Shown piece after piece: positions 23,561 through 32,931 of a stretch of 64,000 nt of DNA. Under the pieces are notes generated by a model. The model did no database searches, was not told the origin of the DNA, and worked only from the letters and a program-made list of their open reading frames with translations. The DNA comes from JBGPLJ01 sp963826145. Lineage in GTDB: Bacteria > Pseudomonadota > Gammaproteobacteria > Steroidobacterales > Steroidobacteraceae. The DNA is taken from NCBI GenBank assembly GCA_963826145.1, contig CAWGVW010000002.1, forward strand, positions 1,054,001 through 1,118,000, given 5' to 3'. How positions within the stretch are numbered: position 1 is the first letter of the stretch; every line of letters starts with the position of its first letter. A program made the position numbers and the translations under genes.

Positions 23561-23991
23561 CGGGGCCAAGTGTGATGCAGTTGGGGGAGTAAGCAAGCGT
23601 AGGCACGTGCTATGTCTAATGGCAAGCAGGAGTCGGTCTCGAACCATGAAAGGCCGTGATTCGAGTCACGTCGGCAGGCTGTCGGCGCTGCCTATAGTGC
23701 GGGCGCGTTTCATCAATGGTCGCCCCATGGAAAGACTGCTGCTCGTACTCGATGAACTCGACGACGTCGTGAGTGTCCTGCGCCACCTGTGGCTCGGCGT
23801 CTCGACGGATTTCACGCGCCTCGCCGCCCGGCGACGGCCGTAATCCTGCCTGGCGTGCTCATCCACGCCGACCGCGTCCAGCGATTTCCCCTCAACGTTT
23901 CCCCCGGACCGGCACCGCCCGGGCTTGATTATTTCGCCGCGATCCCCAAACTCGCGCGGGCCGGATTCCGACGGCTCCACGCGAGATTTCC
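23561..23991. other. Stretch between parA and htpG with a possible small gene
   Basis: A TATAGT (23693-23698) precedes a possible 38-codon gene at 23727-23843. From 23844 to 23991, upstream of htpG, no clear heat-shock promoter was recognised and no ribosome-binding site stronger than GAGAT near the htpG ATG is seen. Confidence 0.35.
23727..23843 (+). CDS. Possible small protein, 38 residues
   Basis: Reads MERLLLVLDELDDVVSVLRH and ends in an arginine-rich tail. The N-terminal acidic amphipathic helix is well formed and a TATAGT lies about 30 bases upstream. I have the impression of similar DELDD-type small proteins elsewhere, but cannot name a family. No good ribosome-binding site is seen. 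Confidence 0.35.
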   Translation: MERLLLVLDELDDVVSVLRHLWLGVSTDFTRLAARRRP

Positions 23992-25911
23992 ATGACTGAT
24001 GCCGGCGAGGCGAAGCAGACGCTCGGCTTTCAGGCCGAGGTGAAGCAGCTCCTCAGGTTGATGATCCACTCCTTGTACAGCAACAAGGAGATCTTCCTGC
24101 GCGAACTCATCTCGAACGCATCCGATGCCGTCGACAAGCTGCGCTTTCGCGCGCTTGCCGATCCAGCGCTCCTCGCGGGAAATCCGGAGTTCGCGGTCAC
24201 CGTCGATTTCGATCCGGCCGCCGGGACGCTGAGCGTCGCCGACAACGGCATCGGCATGTCGCGCGAGGATGTCGTGAGTCAGCTCGGCACTATCGCCCGT
24301 TCAGGAACGGCGGAGTTTCTGGAGAAGCTCTCGGGCGATGAGCGCAAGGATGCCCAGCTCATCGGCCAGTTCGGTGTCGGCTTCTATTCCGCATTCATGG
24401 TGGCCGACCGGGTCGCGGTCTTCACGCGCAAGGCGGGCGACCCTGCGACGGCCGGCGTGCGCTGGGAATCGCGGGGTGAGGGCGAGTTCACGGTCGAGCA
24501 GGCCGAGCAGGCCGAGCGCGGAACCCGCGTCGTGCTGCACCTTCGCGAGGAGGACAAACGCTTCGCCGACGGCTACACGCTGCGTACGCTCGTACGCCGC
24601 TATTCGGATCACATCGCGGTGCCGGTGCGCATGCGCAAGGACGACAAGGACGCGAAGGCCGGCTTCGAGACCGTCAATCACGCGCAGGCGCTCTGGACGC
24701 GTCCGAAAAACGAGATCAAGGACGAGGACTACCGCGAACTCTACAAGCACATCGCGCACGACAGCGTCGATCCGCTCGCCTGGAGCCACAACCGCGTCGA
24801 GGGCAAGCGCGACTACACGAGCCTCCTCTACGTGCCGGCGCACGCACCATTCGATCTCTGGCAGCGCGACAAGCCGCGGGGCCTCAAGCTCTACGTCAAG
24901 CGCGTCTTCATCATGGACGATGCGGAGCAGTTCCTGCCGCTGTACCTGCGGTTCATCAAGGGCGTGGTCGACTCGAGCGACCTGCCGCTCAATGTGTCGC
25001 GGGAACTCCTGCAGGAGAACCCCGAGGTCGAGGCCATGCGCTCGGCGCTCGCGCGGCGGGCGCTCGATCTCCTCGCAAAACTCGCTGCGGATGATCACGA
25101 GAAGTACCTCGTGTTCTGGAAGGAGTTCGGACGCGTCCTGAAGGAGGGGCCCGCCGAGGATCCCGCGCAGCGCGAGCGGATCGCGCCGCTCCTGCGCTTC
25201 GCGACGACGCAGAGTGGTGAGGACGTCGAGCGCCACAGCCTCCAGGACTACGTCGCGCGCATGCCGGCCGGGCAAAGTCGCATCTACTATGTCGTCGGCG
25301 ATTCTTTCGCGGCGGCCCGTGCGAGTCCGCACATCGAGCTACTGAAGGCGCGCGGGGTCGAAGTGCTGCTGCTCGCGGATCGCATCGACGAGTGGATGGT
25401 CGAGCATCTGCGGGAGTTCGACGGCAAATCGCTGCACGATGCCGCGCGCGGCGACCTGGAACTTGGCACGCTCGCTACCGCAGCCGACCGGCTGCAGCAG
25501 GATGAAGGGCTTAAGGAGAACAAGGCGCTGCTGAAGCGCGTGAAGGATGCGCTCGGCGAGCGGGTCACGGAAGTCCGCGTCGCGACGCGGCTCACCGACT
25601 CACCGGCCTGCCTCGTGCTCGCGAAGGGCGAACTCAGCGCGAACCTGCGCCGCCTCCTCGAAGCATCCGGTCAGCAGATGCCGGCGAGCAAGCCGCTCCT
25701 CGAACTCAACGTCAGCCATCCGCTCGTGAAGCGGCTGGATGGGCTCGCCGGATCGCCGCAAGCAGCCGAGACCTTCGTGGATCTCGCGTTGACACTGTTC
25801 GATCAGGCTCTGCTCGCTCAGGGCGGCCAGCTCGAAGCGCCAGCGCTTTACGTCGCGCGATTGAATCGCTTGTTGCTGTCGGTCACGGCCGACTCCGCTC
25901 CTCGTGGCTGA
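23992..25911 (+). CDS. htpG: Molecular chaperone HtpG (Hsp90)
   Basis: ATP-dependent chaperone, 639 residues against 624 in E. coli. GHKL ATP site: IFLRELISNASDA, VADNGIGMSRED, IGQFGVGFYSAFMVAD. The middle domain has YTSLLYVPAHAPFDLW and LKLYVKRVFIMDD...LPLYLRF; the C-terminal dimerisation domain ends near VTADSAPRG. Its stop overlaps the hydrolase gene by eight bases. Confidence 0.98.
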   Translation: MTDAGEAKQTLGFQAEVKQLLRLMIHSLYSNKEIFLRELISNASDAVDKLRFRALADPALLAGNPEFAVTVDFDPAAGTLSVADNGIGMSREDVVSQLGTIARSGTAEFLEKLSGDERKDAQLIGQFGVGFYSAFMVADRVAVFTRKAGDPATAGVRWESRGEGEFTVEQAEQAERGTRVVLHLREEDKRFADGYTLRTLVRRYSDHIAVPVRMRKDDKDAKAGFETVNHAQALWTRPKNEIKDEDYRELYKHIAHDSVDPLAWSHNRVEGKRDYTSLLYVPAHAPFDLWQRDKPRGLKLYVKRVFIMDDAEQFLPLYLRFIKGVVDSSDLPLNVSRELLQENPEVEAMRSALARRALDLLAKLAADDHEKYLVFWKEFGRVLKEGPAEDPAQRERIAPLLRFATTQSGEDVERHSLQDYVARMPAGQSRIYYVVGDSFAAARASPHIELLKARGVEVLLLADRIDEWMVEHLREFDGKSLHDAARGDLELGTLATAADRLQQDEGLKENKALLKRVKDALGERVTEVRVATRLTDSPACLVLAKGELSANLRRLLEASGQQMPASKPLLELNVSHPLVKRLDGLAGSPQAAETFVDLALTLFDQALLAQGGQLEAPALYVARLNRLLLSVTADSAPRG

Positions 25912-26551
25912 GCGGCCTGCCACGCCGCAGAAGATCTCGATCGCCGGCCCGGCGGGCCTGCTCGAAGGTCTGGCGGCCGTGCCGCAGGCGTTCGATGGCA
26001 AGCGGGCGGCTGTCATCTGCCACCCGCATCCTCTGCACGGCGGAACGATGCACAACAAGGTCGCCCACACCGTCGCGCGCACGTTCGAAGAGATGGGCCT
26101 CGCGACCGTGCGCTTCAATTTTCGCGGCGTGGGGACGAGTGCCGGCGTCTTCGATGATGGCGCGGGCGAGACAGGCGATGCGCGCTCCGCCGCGGACTGG
26201 GCTCTCGCCGAATGGCGCGTAGCGGAGCTGTGGCTCGCCGGATTTTCCTTCGGCGCCTATGTCGCTGCGCGGCTCGCGGCCGCAGCGCAGGTGCCGCTTC
26301 CGGTCGCGCGACTCATTTCGGTGGCGCCGCCGGTGAGGCGTTTCCAGGATGCGCAGTGGACGAGTCCCCGCTGCCCGTGGCTGATCGTGCAGGGTAGCGA
26401 GGACGATCTAGTGGACGTGAACGACGTGCGCCGCTGGGTCGAGACCCAGGATCCGCGCCCGGATCTCGTCGTGCTCGAGGGGGTCGGCCACTACTTTCAT
26501 GGCCGTCTTCACGATCTCAAGGACGTGCTGCGAGGGCGCCTCGCCAGCTAA
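25904..26551 (+). CDS. Alpha/beta hydrolase (dienelactone-hydrolase-like)
   Basis: A 215-residue alpha/beta hydrolase. HPHPLHGGTMHNKV and FNFRGVGTSAG form the oxyanion region, S115 sits in GFSFG, and D (QGSEDDLVD) and H (GVGHYFHG) complete the triad. The family is common in proteobacteria and its substrate is unknown. The GTG start lies inside the htpG 3' end, so the two are coupled. Confidence 0.85.
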   Translation: MAERPATPQKISIAGPAGLLEGLAAVPQAFDGKRAAVICHPHPLHGGTMHNKVAHTVARTFEEMGLATVRFNFRGVGTSAGVFDDGAGETGDARSAADWALAEWRVAELWLAGFSFGAYVAARLAAAAQVPLPVARLISVAPPVRRFQDAQWTSPRCPWLIVQGSEDDLVDVNDVRRWVETQDPRPDLVVLEGVGHYFHGRLHDLKDVLRGRLAS

Positions 26552-26553
26552 AA

Positions 26554-26581
26554 GCCCGGAGCAGCGGGCGCCGCTCCGGGC
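26554..26581. terminator. GC-rich hairpin between convergent hydrolase and HU genes
   Basis: GCCCGGAGC (26554-26562) pairs with GCTCCGGGC (26573-26581). There is no T-run on either side, so it may be a weak terminator or a stabilising 3' hairpin. Confidence 0.4.
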
Positions 26582-26638
26582 CTGATTCGACTGAATGATG
26601 AAGATCCGCCGGTCGACGTTGCGGCTCGCCGGTCTTCC

Positions 26639-26950
26639 TCAGTTCACCATTTCCTTCAGGCTCTTCAGGGCGACGATGCGAACCTTCTTGCTCGCCGGCT
26701 TCGCCTTGAACGTCATCTTTTCCTTGGTGAAGGGGTTGATGCCTTCACGTGCCTTGGTGGCGGGCTTCTTCACCACGCGCATCTTGGCAAGGCCGGGCAG
26801 CGTGAACAGACCACCACCGCGCAGAGCCTTCCTGATGGAGTTGCCGAGAGATTCCAGCACCGCGCCCGCCTGTTTCTTGGTGAGGCCGGTGTCCTTCGAT
26901 ACTGCCGCAAGGATTTCCGACTTGGTCGGCGCAGCATTCTTTTTCGCCAT
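26639..26950 (-). CDS. HU family DNA-binding protein
   Basis: A 103-residue nucleoid protein starting MAKKNAAPTKSEIL. The HU/IHF fold is visible: helical dimer part LTKKQAGAVLESLGNSIRKAL, then FTLPGLAKM and the DNA-binding arm region, which reads EGINPFTKEKMTFKAKPASKKVRI in place of the usual GRNPxTG. This variant, with a basic lysine-rich body, is typical of the second HU type in gammaproteobacteria. CAGGAGA eight bases before ATG is a good ribosome-binding site. Confidence 0.9.
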   Translation of the reverse strand: MAKKNAAPTKSEILAAVSKDTGLTKKQAGAVLESLGNSIRKALRGGGLFTLPGLAKMRVVKKPATKAREGINPFTKEKMTFKAKPASKKVRIVALKSLKEMVN

Positions 26951-27309
26951 CGTGAAGTCTCCTGTGAGTGTTCGTTTACAACAGTCCGGGGTGCTTGCCC
27001 CGTACGTAACGGGCGGCAAAGCTAACACATCGAACCGCAGCGGTTAAGCCATTCGGGAAATTTTTTTTCTCTCGCGAAGGTGTCGCAAACCCTTATTTTC
27101 AAGCCTCGCGCGCGCCTGCCTGGACGGAGCGTGCGGACGAGCGGCGCGTTGCGATCGCCGCAGGGCGCGCGTCGCCACGAAGCGACGGCATGGTCTCTCC
27201 TTGAATCGTGCCGCGGCGACGCGTCACGTGAAGCTAGCAGCGCGTCTGCGGACATTGCGCTAACTGCTTGCAATTGCAGGTGAAGATTTGGTGCCGCGCG
27301 CGCCGCGAA
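26951..27309. other. Intergenic region upstream of the HU gene
   Basis: About 360 bases between the HU start and the yggT stop, both leftward. It contains an A8 tract just before the TTTCCC (near 27060), which may bend DNA upstream of the HU promoter. No promoter could be assigned with confidence and no gene was found. Confidence 0.4.
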
Positions 27310-27846
27310 TCAGGCGCGGGTGATCAGAATGCGCAGTGCCTGCAACACGATGAGCGCGAAAACCGGCGACAGGTCGAGACCGCCGAGCGGTGGTATGAGC
27401 TTCTGAAAGGGCCTGAGCACAGGGCGGCTCAGGCTGTTGAAGACGGAAGCCAGTGGATGGTAGCCGCCCTGCGAGACCCAGCTCAGGATGACGGAAAAGA
27501 TGATCGCGCCGGTCAGGACATAGCTCGTGTTGATGGCGAGAGCGATCAAACCCGCACGCAGCAGCAGCGGAAGGGGCGCTGCGGCGCCCGTGGCGGCGAA
27601 GAGGACCAGGGCCTGGGCGGCAAACTGCACCGCGATCACGGCCACCAGCGACGCGGTGTCGACACGTCCGATCGGGGGCAGGAGCTTCCTGAGCGGCAGG
27701 ATCACCGGGTTCGTGACGGCAACAACGACGCCGGCGAACGGATTACGGAAATCGGCCCGCACCAGCTGCATCAGGAGGCGCACCAGGAACGCCCACACCA
27801 CCAGCTGCAGCAGGGCATCCAGCATATAGACCAACGCTTCTTGCAC
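27310..27846 (-). CDS. yggT: YggT family membrane protein
   Basis: A 178-residue inner-membrane protein with two YggT modules, each with a hydrophobic pair of helices and an NP-x8-10-P-R/L-x-L-LPPxG motif (NPVILPLRKLLPPIG and SRPVLRPFQKLIPPLGGLDLSP). Four or five membrane helices. Function is unclear; linked to osmotic or cell-division effects in other species. It is the last gene of the leftward yggS-proC-yggT operon, five bases after proC. Confidence 0.93.
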   Translation of the reverse strand: MQEALVYMLDALLQLVVWAFLVRLLMQLVRADFRNPFAGVVVAVTNPVILPLRKLLPPIGRVDTASLVAVIAVQFAAQALVLFAATGAAAPLPLLLRAGLIALAINTSYVLTGAIIFSVILSWVSQGGYHPLASVFNSLSRPVLRPFQKLIPPLGGLDLSPVFALIVLQALRILITRA

Positions 27847-27851
27847 TTGAA

Positions 27852-28685
27852 CTACCTCGATTTGCCGTCGCCGAACTCCGCCGCAATTTCGGCCGCACGC
27901 TCGGCCGCGGCGGTGACCGCGCGGCGCACGATACCTGCGAGATCCGAATGTTCAAAGACGGCGAGGGCCGCCGCCGTCGTGCCCCCCTTCGAAGTGACCT
28001 GTTCGCGCAGGGTCGCCGGATCGTCGACGCGGGCGTGCGCCATGCAGGCGGCCCCGTAAGCCGTTTCGACCGACAGCTCGCGGGCCGCCGTTGCCGGCAA
28101 GCCCAGATGTCGGGCCGCGACTTCCAGCAACTCCATCAATAGAAAGAAGTAGGCGGGTCCGCTGCCGGATACCGCGGTGACCGCATCGATCAGGGTTTCC
28201 TTGTCGACCCAAAGCGTAGTGCCGACCGCCGACAGGATGCCCTCGGCAGTCTGGCGAGCCGCCGGACCGACCGACGGCTCGGCAAAGAGGGCTGAAACTC
28301 CATGACCGATGAGCGCCGGACGGTTCGGCATCGCGCGGACAATGGCGACAGAGGATCCAAGCCAGTGTTCGAGGTCGCGCACACGGATGCCTGCCGCGAT
28401 CGACAGCACGACCGCGCCCGTCTCCTGAATGGCCTCGGCCACCTCAGTTGCGGCCCCGCGCATGTTCTGGGGCTTCACCGCAAACACTACGGCGCCCGCG
28501 CCGCGAACGGCCGATACGTTGTCTGCGCTCGTTCTTACGCGCCACCGGTCCTCGAGTTCGCGCCGCTGTGCTTCGACGGGTTCGGCGACGGTGATGAGTC
28601 CGGGCTCTTTGCCGCGCGCGGTGAGCCCGCCGACGAGGCTGCGGGCCATGCTGCCGCCGCCGATAATCGCGATGCGCTGATTCAC
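27852..28685 (-). CDS. proC: Pyrroline-5-carboxylate reductase
   Basis: Last step of proline synthesis, reducing P5C with NAD(P)H. The 277-residue protein starts MNQRIAIIGGGSMARSL (Rossmann GxGxM type), has FAVKPQNM, RAMPNRPALIGHG and the C-terminal signature SGSGPAYFFLLMELLEVAA. Neighbours yggS and yggT are the usual ones. Confidence 0.97.
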   Translation of the reverse strand: MNQRIAIIGGGSMARSLVGGLTARGKEPGLITVAEPVEAQRRELEDRWRVRTSADNVSAVRGAGAVVFAVKPQNMRGAATEVAEAIQETGAVVLSIAAGIRVRDLEHWLGSSVAIVRAMPNRPALIGHGVSALFAEPSVGPAARQTAEGILSAVGTTLWVDKETLIDAVTAVSGSGPAYFFLLMELLEVAARHLGLPATAARELSVETAYGAACMAHARVDDPATLREQVTSKGGTTAAALAVFEHSDLAGIVRRAVTAAAERAAEIAAEFGDGKSR

Positions 28686-28744
28686 CTGTGTCTGCTCCTT
28701 GGGAATGTCGTCAAAAGCCGTAGTCGCTAGCTGTAGTCGATTGT

Positions 28745-29443
28745 TCAGGGGCGCGGACCGAAGAGTGCAGTACCTACGCGCACGTGCGTCGCGCCTTCGG
28801 CGATCGCGAGTTCGTAGTCATCGCTCATGCCCATGGACAAGGTGTCGCCCTCGACGCCCGCGGCGCCGAGGTCCGCGAGCAATTCGCGCAGCCGTGCAAA
28901 GCGCGACCTCTGCAACACTCGATCGCCCACCGGTGGTGGAATACACATGAGACCGCGCAGACGCAGACGCGGCAGCGCGGCCACGGCCTTTGCCACAGCG
29001 ATGAGTTCGGACGGCGCCACTCCGGCCTTGCTGCGCTCGCCCTCGAGATTCACTTCGAGACAAATATTGAGCGGCGGCTCGCGCAAGGGTCGCTGCGCGC
29101 TCAGCCGCTCCGCGATCTTGACGCGATCGACTGCGTGCACCCACGCAAAGCGTTCGGCAACGGCGCGCGTCTTGTTGGCTTGCAGCTGCCCGATGAAATG
29201 CCACGTGATCGCGGGCTCGTTCGCAAGCGCGGCGATCTTGGGAAGCGCCTCCTGAACATAGCTCTCGCCGATGTGATCGAGTCCACATCTCGCCGCGACC
29301 CGGAGCATTTCGACGTCATGACCCTTGGTGACGGCGACCAGGGTGACGCTCCCGGGCGCTCGGCCGGCCGCAGTGGCGGCCGCGGCGATTCGCAGGCGCA
29401 CAAAACGGGCGTTTTCGGCCAAATTCTGCGGACCAATTAACAT
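28745..29443 (-). CDS. yggS: PLP-binding homeostasis protein YggS/YBL036C type
   Basis: A 232-residue PLP-binding single-domain TIM barrel. PLP lysine lies in LVAVTKGHDVEML; other marks are IGESYVQEALPK, WHFIGQLQANK, LEVNLEGERSK and the SMGMSDDYELAI phosphate-binding segment. It keeps pyridoxal phosphate and amino-acid pools in balance. First gene of the leftward operon with proC and yggT, divergent from pilT. Confidence 0.95.
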   Translation of the reverse strand: MLIGPQNLAENARFVRLRIAAAATAAGRAPGSVTLVAVTKGHDVEMLRVAARCGLDHIGESYVQEALPKIAALANEPAITWHFIGQLQANKTRAVAERFAWVHAVDRVKIAERLSAQRPLREPPLNICLEVNLEGERSKAGVAPSELIAVAKAVAALPRLRLRGLMCIPPPVGDRVLQRSRFARLRELLADLGAAGVEGDTLSMGMSDDYELAIAEGATHVRVGTALFGPRP

Positions 29444-29465
29444 ATTGGGCGTGGCGGGGCTCCGC

Positions 29466-29471
29466 TATACT
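29466..29471 (+). promoter_or_regulatory. Putative -10 box of pilT
   Basis: TATACT at 29466-29471, 72 bases before the pilT ATG. The -35 is poor (TATTGG at 29443-29448, 17-base spacer), so an activator may be needed. It lies in the 100-base gap shared with divergent yggS. Confidence 0.4.
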
Positions 29472-29543
29472 TAGCCCGCTTTTTTGCGCTGCGGACCGCA
29501 CTCGTTGCCCCGGCGGTCGGCGCGCACCGGCAAAGGAAATCTC

Positions 29544-30584
29544 ATGGCTGTCGACATCGCCCAGCTGCTCGCCTTCGCGGTCAAGAACAACGCCTCGGAC
29601 CTTCACCTGTCGGCCGGCGTGCCGCCGATGATCCGCGTGGACGGCGACATGAAGCGCATCAACATGCCGGCGCTCACTCATAAGGAGGTACACAGCATGG
29701 TGTACGACATTATGAATGACAAGCAGCGCAAGGCTTACGAGGAGTTCTTCGAGACCGACTTTTCGTTCGAGATTCCGAAGCTCGCGCGCTTTCGCGTCAA
29801 CGCCTTCAACCAGAACCGCGGCGCGGGCGCCGTCTTCCGGAACATTCCCTCGCAGATCCTCTCGCTCGATGACCTGTCGGCGCCGAAGATCTTCAAGGAC
29901 CTGTGCATGCTGCCGCGCGGCCTCGTGCTGGTGACGGGACCGACGGGTTCGGGCAAGTCGACGACTCTCGCGGGCATGATCAATCACTGTAACGACAACC
30001 GGCCCGATCACATCATCACGATCGAGGACCCGATCGAGTTCGTGCACGAGTCGAAGCGCTGCCTCATCAACCAGCGCGAAGTGCATCGCGACACGCTCGG
30101 CTTCAGCGAAGCGCTGCGCTCGGCGCTGCGCGAGGACCCGGACGTGATCCTCGTCGGCGAAATGCGCGACCTCGAGACGATCCGCCTTGCGCTCACGGCC
30201 GCCGAAACCGGACACCTCGTATTCGGAACGCTGCATACGAGCTCGGCCGCGAAGACCATCGACCGCATCGTCGACGTGTTCCCCGCGGCCGAAAAGGAAA
30301 TGGTCCGCTCGATGCTCTCCGAGTCGCTGCGCGCGGTCATCTCGCAGACCCTCATGAAGAAGATCGGTGGCGGTCGCATCGCCGCGCACGAGATCATGAT
30401 CGGCTCGCCCGCGATCCGTAACCTCATCCGCGAAGGCAAGGTCGCCCAGATGTACTCGGCGATCCAGACGGGCCAGGCGCTCGGCATGCAGACGCTCGAC
30501 CAGTGCCTGCAGGAGCTCACGGCCAAGGGCGTCGTCAGCAAGGAAGAGGCGCGCTACAAGGCGCAGAACAAGGACGCGGTCTAG
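29544..30584 (+). CDS. pilT: Type IV pilus retraction ATPase PilT
   Basis: Hexameric ATPase that depolymerises the type IV pilus at the inner-membrane base, powering twitching. The 346-residue protein has the Walker A GPTGSGKST, the Asp box TIEDPIEFVH, Walker B ILVGEMRDLET, the His box FGTLHTSSAAKTIDRI and the PilT-specific C-terminal AIRNLIRE. AAAGGA precedes the ATG at 29544. First of three tandem ATPase genes. Confidence 0.98.
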   Translation: MAVDIAQLLAFAVKNNASDLHLSAGVPPMIRVDGDMKRINMPALTHKEVHSMVYDIMNDKQRKAYEEFFETDFSFEIPKLARFRVNAFNQNRGAGAVFRNIPSQILSLDDLSAPKIFKDLCMLPRGLVLVTGPTGSGKSTTLAGMINHCNDNRPDHIITIEDPIEFVHESKRCLINQREVHRDTLGFSEALRSALREDPDVILVGEMRDLETIRLALTAAETGHLVFGTLHTSSAAKTIDRIVDVFPAAEKEMVRSMLSESLRAVISQTLMKKIGGGRIAAHEIMIGSPAIRNLIREGKVAQMYSAIQTGQALGMQTLDQCLQELTAKGVVSKEEARYKAQNKDAV

Positions 30585-30630
30585 CGGCGCCCGCGCGGGG
30601 CCCCTGGCGCACCATCCGACCGGAGCATTC

Positions 30631-31791
30631 ATGGAACGCGATCAAGCCATCCGCCTGATGCAGGACCTGTTGCGACGCATGGTCGAGAAGAAGGGGTCGG
30701 ACCTCTTCATCACCGCGGGCTTCCCGCCGGCTGTGAAGATCGACGGCGAGATCCGGCCGCAGAGCGATCGCGTGCTGATGCCGGAACAGGCGGCAACGCT
30801 CGTGCGCGCGATCATGAACGACCGCCAGACGCGCGACTTCGACTCGACGAAGGAGTGCAACTTCGCCATCGCGCCGCCCGGCATCGGGCGCTTTCGCGTG
30901 AGCGCGTTCGTGCAGCAGGGAAATATCGGCTGCGTCATCCGCACTATCGTCGCCAAAATTCCGACCTTCGAGGAACTCGAGCTCCCGAATATCCTGAAGG
31001 AGGTGGTGCTGACGAAGCGCGGCCTCGTGATCGTCGTCGGCGGCACGGGCTCGGGCAAGTCGACCACGCTCGCGGCGATGGTCGGCTACCGTAACGAGAA
31101 GACGCACGGGCACATCGTCACGATCGAGGATCCGGTCGAGTTCGTGCACCCGCACCGCGGCTGCGTAATCACCCAGCGCGAGGTCGGCGTCGACACCGAT
31201 TCGTGGCACGCCGCGCTCAAGAATACGCTCCGTCAGGCGCCAGACGTCATTCTCATCGGCGAAATCCGCGACCGCGACACGATGGAATACGGCATCCAGT
31301 TCGCCGAAACAGGCCACCTCGTGCTCGCAACGCTCCATGCGAACAGCGCGAACCAGGCGCTCGACCGCATCATCAACTTCTTCCCGGACGAGCGGCGCGA
31401 GCAGCTCCTGATGGACCTCTCGCTCAACATCCGCGGCATGATTTCGCAGCGCCTCATTCCGCGCGAGACCGGCGCGGGCCGTATCGCCGCGATGGAAATC
31501 ATGCTGAACTCGCCCCTCATCCAGGACCTCATCTTCAAGGGCGAGGTGGCGCAGATCAAGGAAGTCATGTCGCGCTCGAACCGGCTCGGCATGAAGACCT
31601 TCGACCAGGCGCTCTACGAGCTCTACGAGGCGGGCGGCATTTCCTACGAGGACGCCCTGCGTAACGCCGATTCGAAGAACGAGCTGCGCCTGAAGATCAA
31701 GCTCGAGAGCAAGCGCGAGTCGAAGCTCTCCGACGAAGCCGGGGGGAGCCTGAAGATTCTCGAGGAGCAGCAAGATGGCAAGGTCTTCTGA
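30631..31791 (+). CDS. pilU: Type IV pilus retraction accessory ATPase PilU
   Basis: A PilT paralogue that supports retraction together with PilT. The 386-residue protein starts MERDQAIRLM, has Walker A GGTGSGKST, TIEDPVEFVHPHRG, Walker B ILIGEIRDRDTM, LATLHANSANQALDRI and an extended acidic tail typical of PilU (EEQQDGKVF). In place of AIRNLIRE it has SPLIQDLIFKGEV. Its 3' end overlaps the next gene by 17 bases. Confidence 0.95.
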   Translation: MERDQAIRLMQDLLRRMVEKKGSDLFITAGFPPAVKIDGEIRPQSDRVLMPEQAATLVRAIMNDRQTRDFDSTKECNFAIAPPGIGRFRVSAFVQQGNIGCVIRTIVAKIPTFEELELPNILKEVVLTKRGLVIVVGGTGSGKSTTLAAMVGYRNEKTHGHIVTIEDPVEFVHPHRGCVITQREVGVDTDSWHAALKNTLRQAPDVILIGEIRDRDTMEYGIQFAETGHLVLATLHANSANQALDRIINFFPDERREQLLMDLSLNIRGMISQRLIPRETGAGRIAAMEIMLNSPLIQDLIFKGEVAQIKEVMSRSNRLGMKTFDQALYELYEAGGISYEDALRNADSKNELRLKIKLESKRESKLSDEAGGSLKILEEQQDGKVF

Positions 31792-32890
31792 GGAACCGGT
31801 CGTGGAGATGTCGGAGGCATCTGCGCCGCAACTGCTCAACACGCGGCCGCTCTTCAAGCTCATGGTGGAGCGCAAGGCTTCGGACCTTTTCTTCACCTCC
31901 AATTCCCCGGTGAAAATCAAGATCGAGGGCCAGATCTATCCGGTCAACAAGGCGGTGCTGAGCCCAGAGACCGTCAAGCAGGCCGCCTACGGCCTCATGA
32001 CGCCCGAGCAGGCCGAGTACTTCAACGAAGAGCTCGAGATCGATTTCGCCATTTCCGAGCACGGCCTCGGGCGCTTTCGCGTGAACGTGTTCTACCAGCG
32101 CGGCTACCCCGCGATCGTCCTGCGCTACATCACCGCAGACATGCCGAAGCTCGACGTACTCGGCATGCCGGAGGTCTACAAGGACCTCGTGATGCAGAAG
32201 CGCGGCCTCATCCTGATGGTGGGCGCTGCGGGTTCGGGCAAGTCGACCACGCTCGCCGCGATGATCGACTACCGCAACGAGATCCAGTCGGATCACATCC
32301 TCACGATCGAGGACCCGATCGAGTACCTGCACACGAACAAGAAGTCGATCGTGAACCAGCGCGAGGTCGGCCTCGACACGAAGTCGTATGCCCGCGCGCT
32401 GCGCAGCGCGTTGCGCGCCGCGCCGGACGTCATCCTGGTCGGCGAAATCCGCGACCGCGAGACGATGGAGGCCGCGATCTATCTCGCCGGCACCGGACAC
32501 CTCTGCATCTCGACGCTGCACGCGAACAACTGCGCCGAGACGCTCGACCGCATCATCAACCTCTTTCCGAACGACCAGCACAACCAGGTGTTCCTGGACC
32601 TCTCGCAGTACGTGCGCGCCGTGCTGTCGCAGCGCCTCGTCATGGGCAAGAACGGCAAGCGTGTCGCCGCCGCGGAAGTCATGCTCAACACGCCGCACAT
32701 CTCGGAACTCATCAAGAAGGGCGACGTCGTCGGCGTGAAAGAGGCCGTGCGCTCGACCACGGAAAAGGACATGCAGAGTTTCGACGTCGCGCTTTACTCG
32801 CTCTACAAGCAGGGCAAGATCGAACTCGAAGAAGCCCTGAAGAACGCCGACTCGCGGACGAACCTCGAGGCCAAGATCAACTTCGGCTAA
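31775..32890 (+). CDS. Third PilT/PilU-family ATPase
   Basis: A 371-residue ATPase of the same family as the two genes before it. All catalytic motifs are present: Walker A GAAGSGKST, TIEDPIEYLHTNKKS, Walker B ILVGEIRDRETM, CISTLHANNCAETLDRI. The C-terminal motif reads TPHISELIKKGDVV, closer to PilU than PilT. It overlaps pilU by 17 bases and must be co-expressed. A third member directly behind pilU is not part of the Pseudomonas arrangement; it may be a specialised retraction motor or a partner in mixed hexamers. Functional specificity is inferred. Confidence 0.9.
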   Translation: MARSSEEPVVEMSEASAPQLLNTRPLFKLMVERKASDLFFTSNSPVKIKIEGQIYPVNKAVLSPETVKQAAYGLMTPEQAEYFNEELEIDFAISEHGLGRFRVNVFYQRGYPAIVLRYITADMPKLDVLGMPEVYKDLVMQKRGLILMVGAAGSGKSTTLAAMIDYRNEIQSDHILTIEDPIEYLHTNKKSIVNQREVGLDTKSYARALRSALRAAPDVILVGEIRDRETMEAAIYLAGTGHLCISTLHANNCAETLDRIINLFPNDQHNQVFLDLSQYVRAVLSQRLVMGKNGKRVAAAEVMLNTPHISELIKKGDVVGVKEAVRSTTEKDMQSFDVALYSLYKQGKIELEEALKNADSRTNLEAKINFG

Positions 32891-32931
32891 GCGCCGCCGC
32901 GCGCGGCACCGTCCGGAACGCGTGATGTCAT

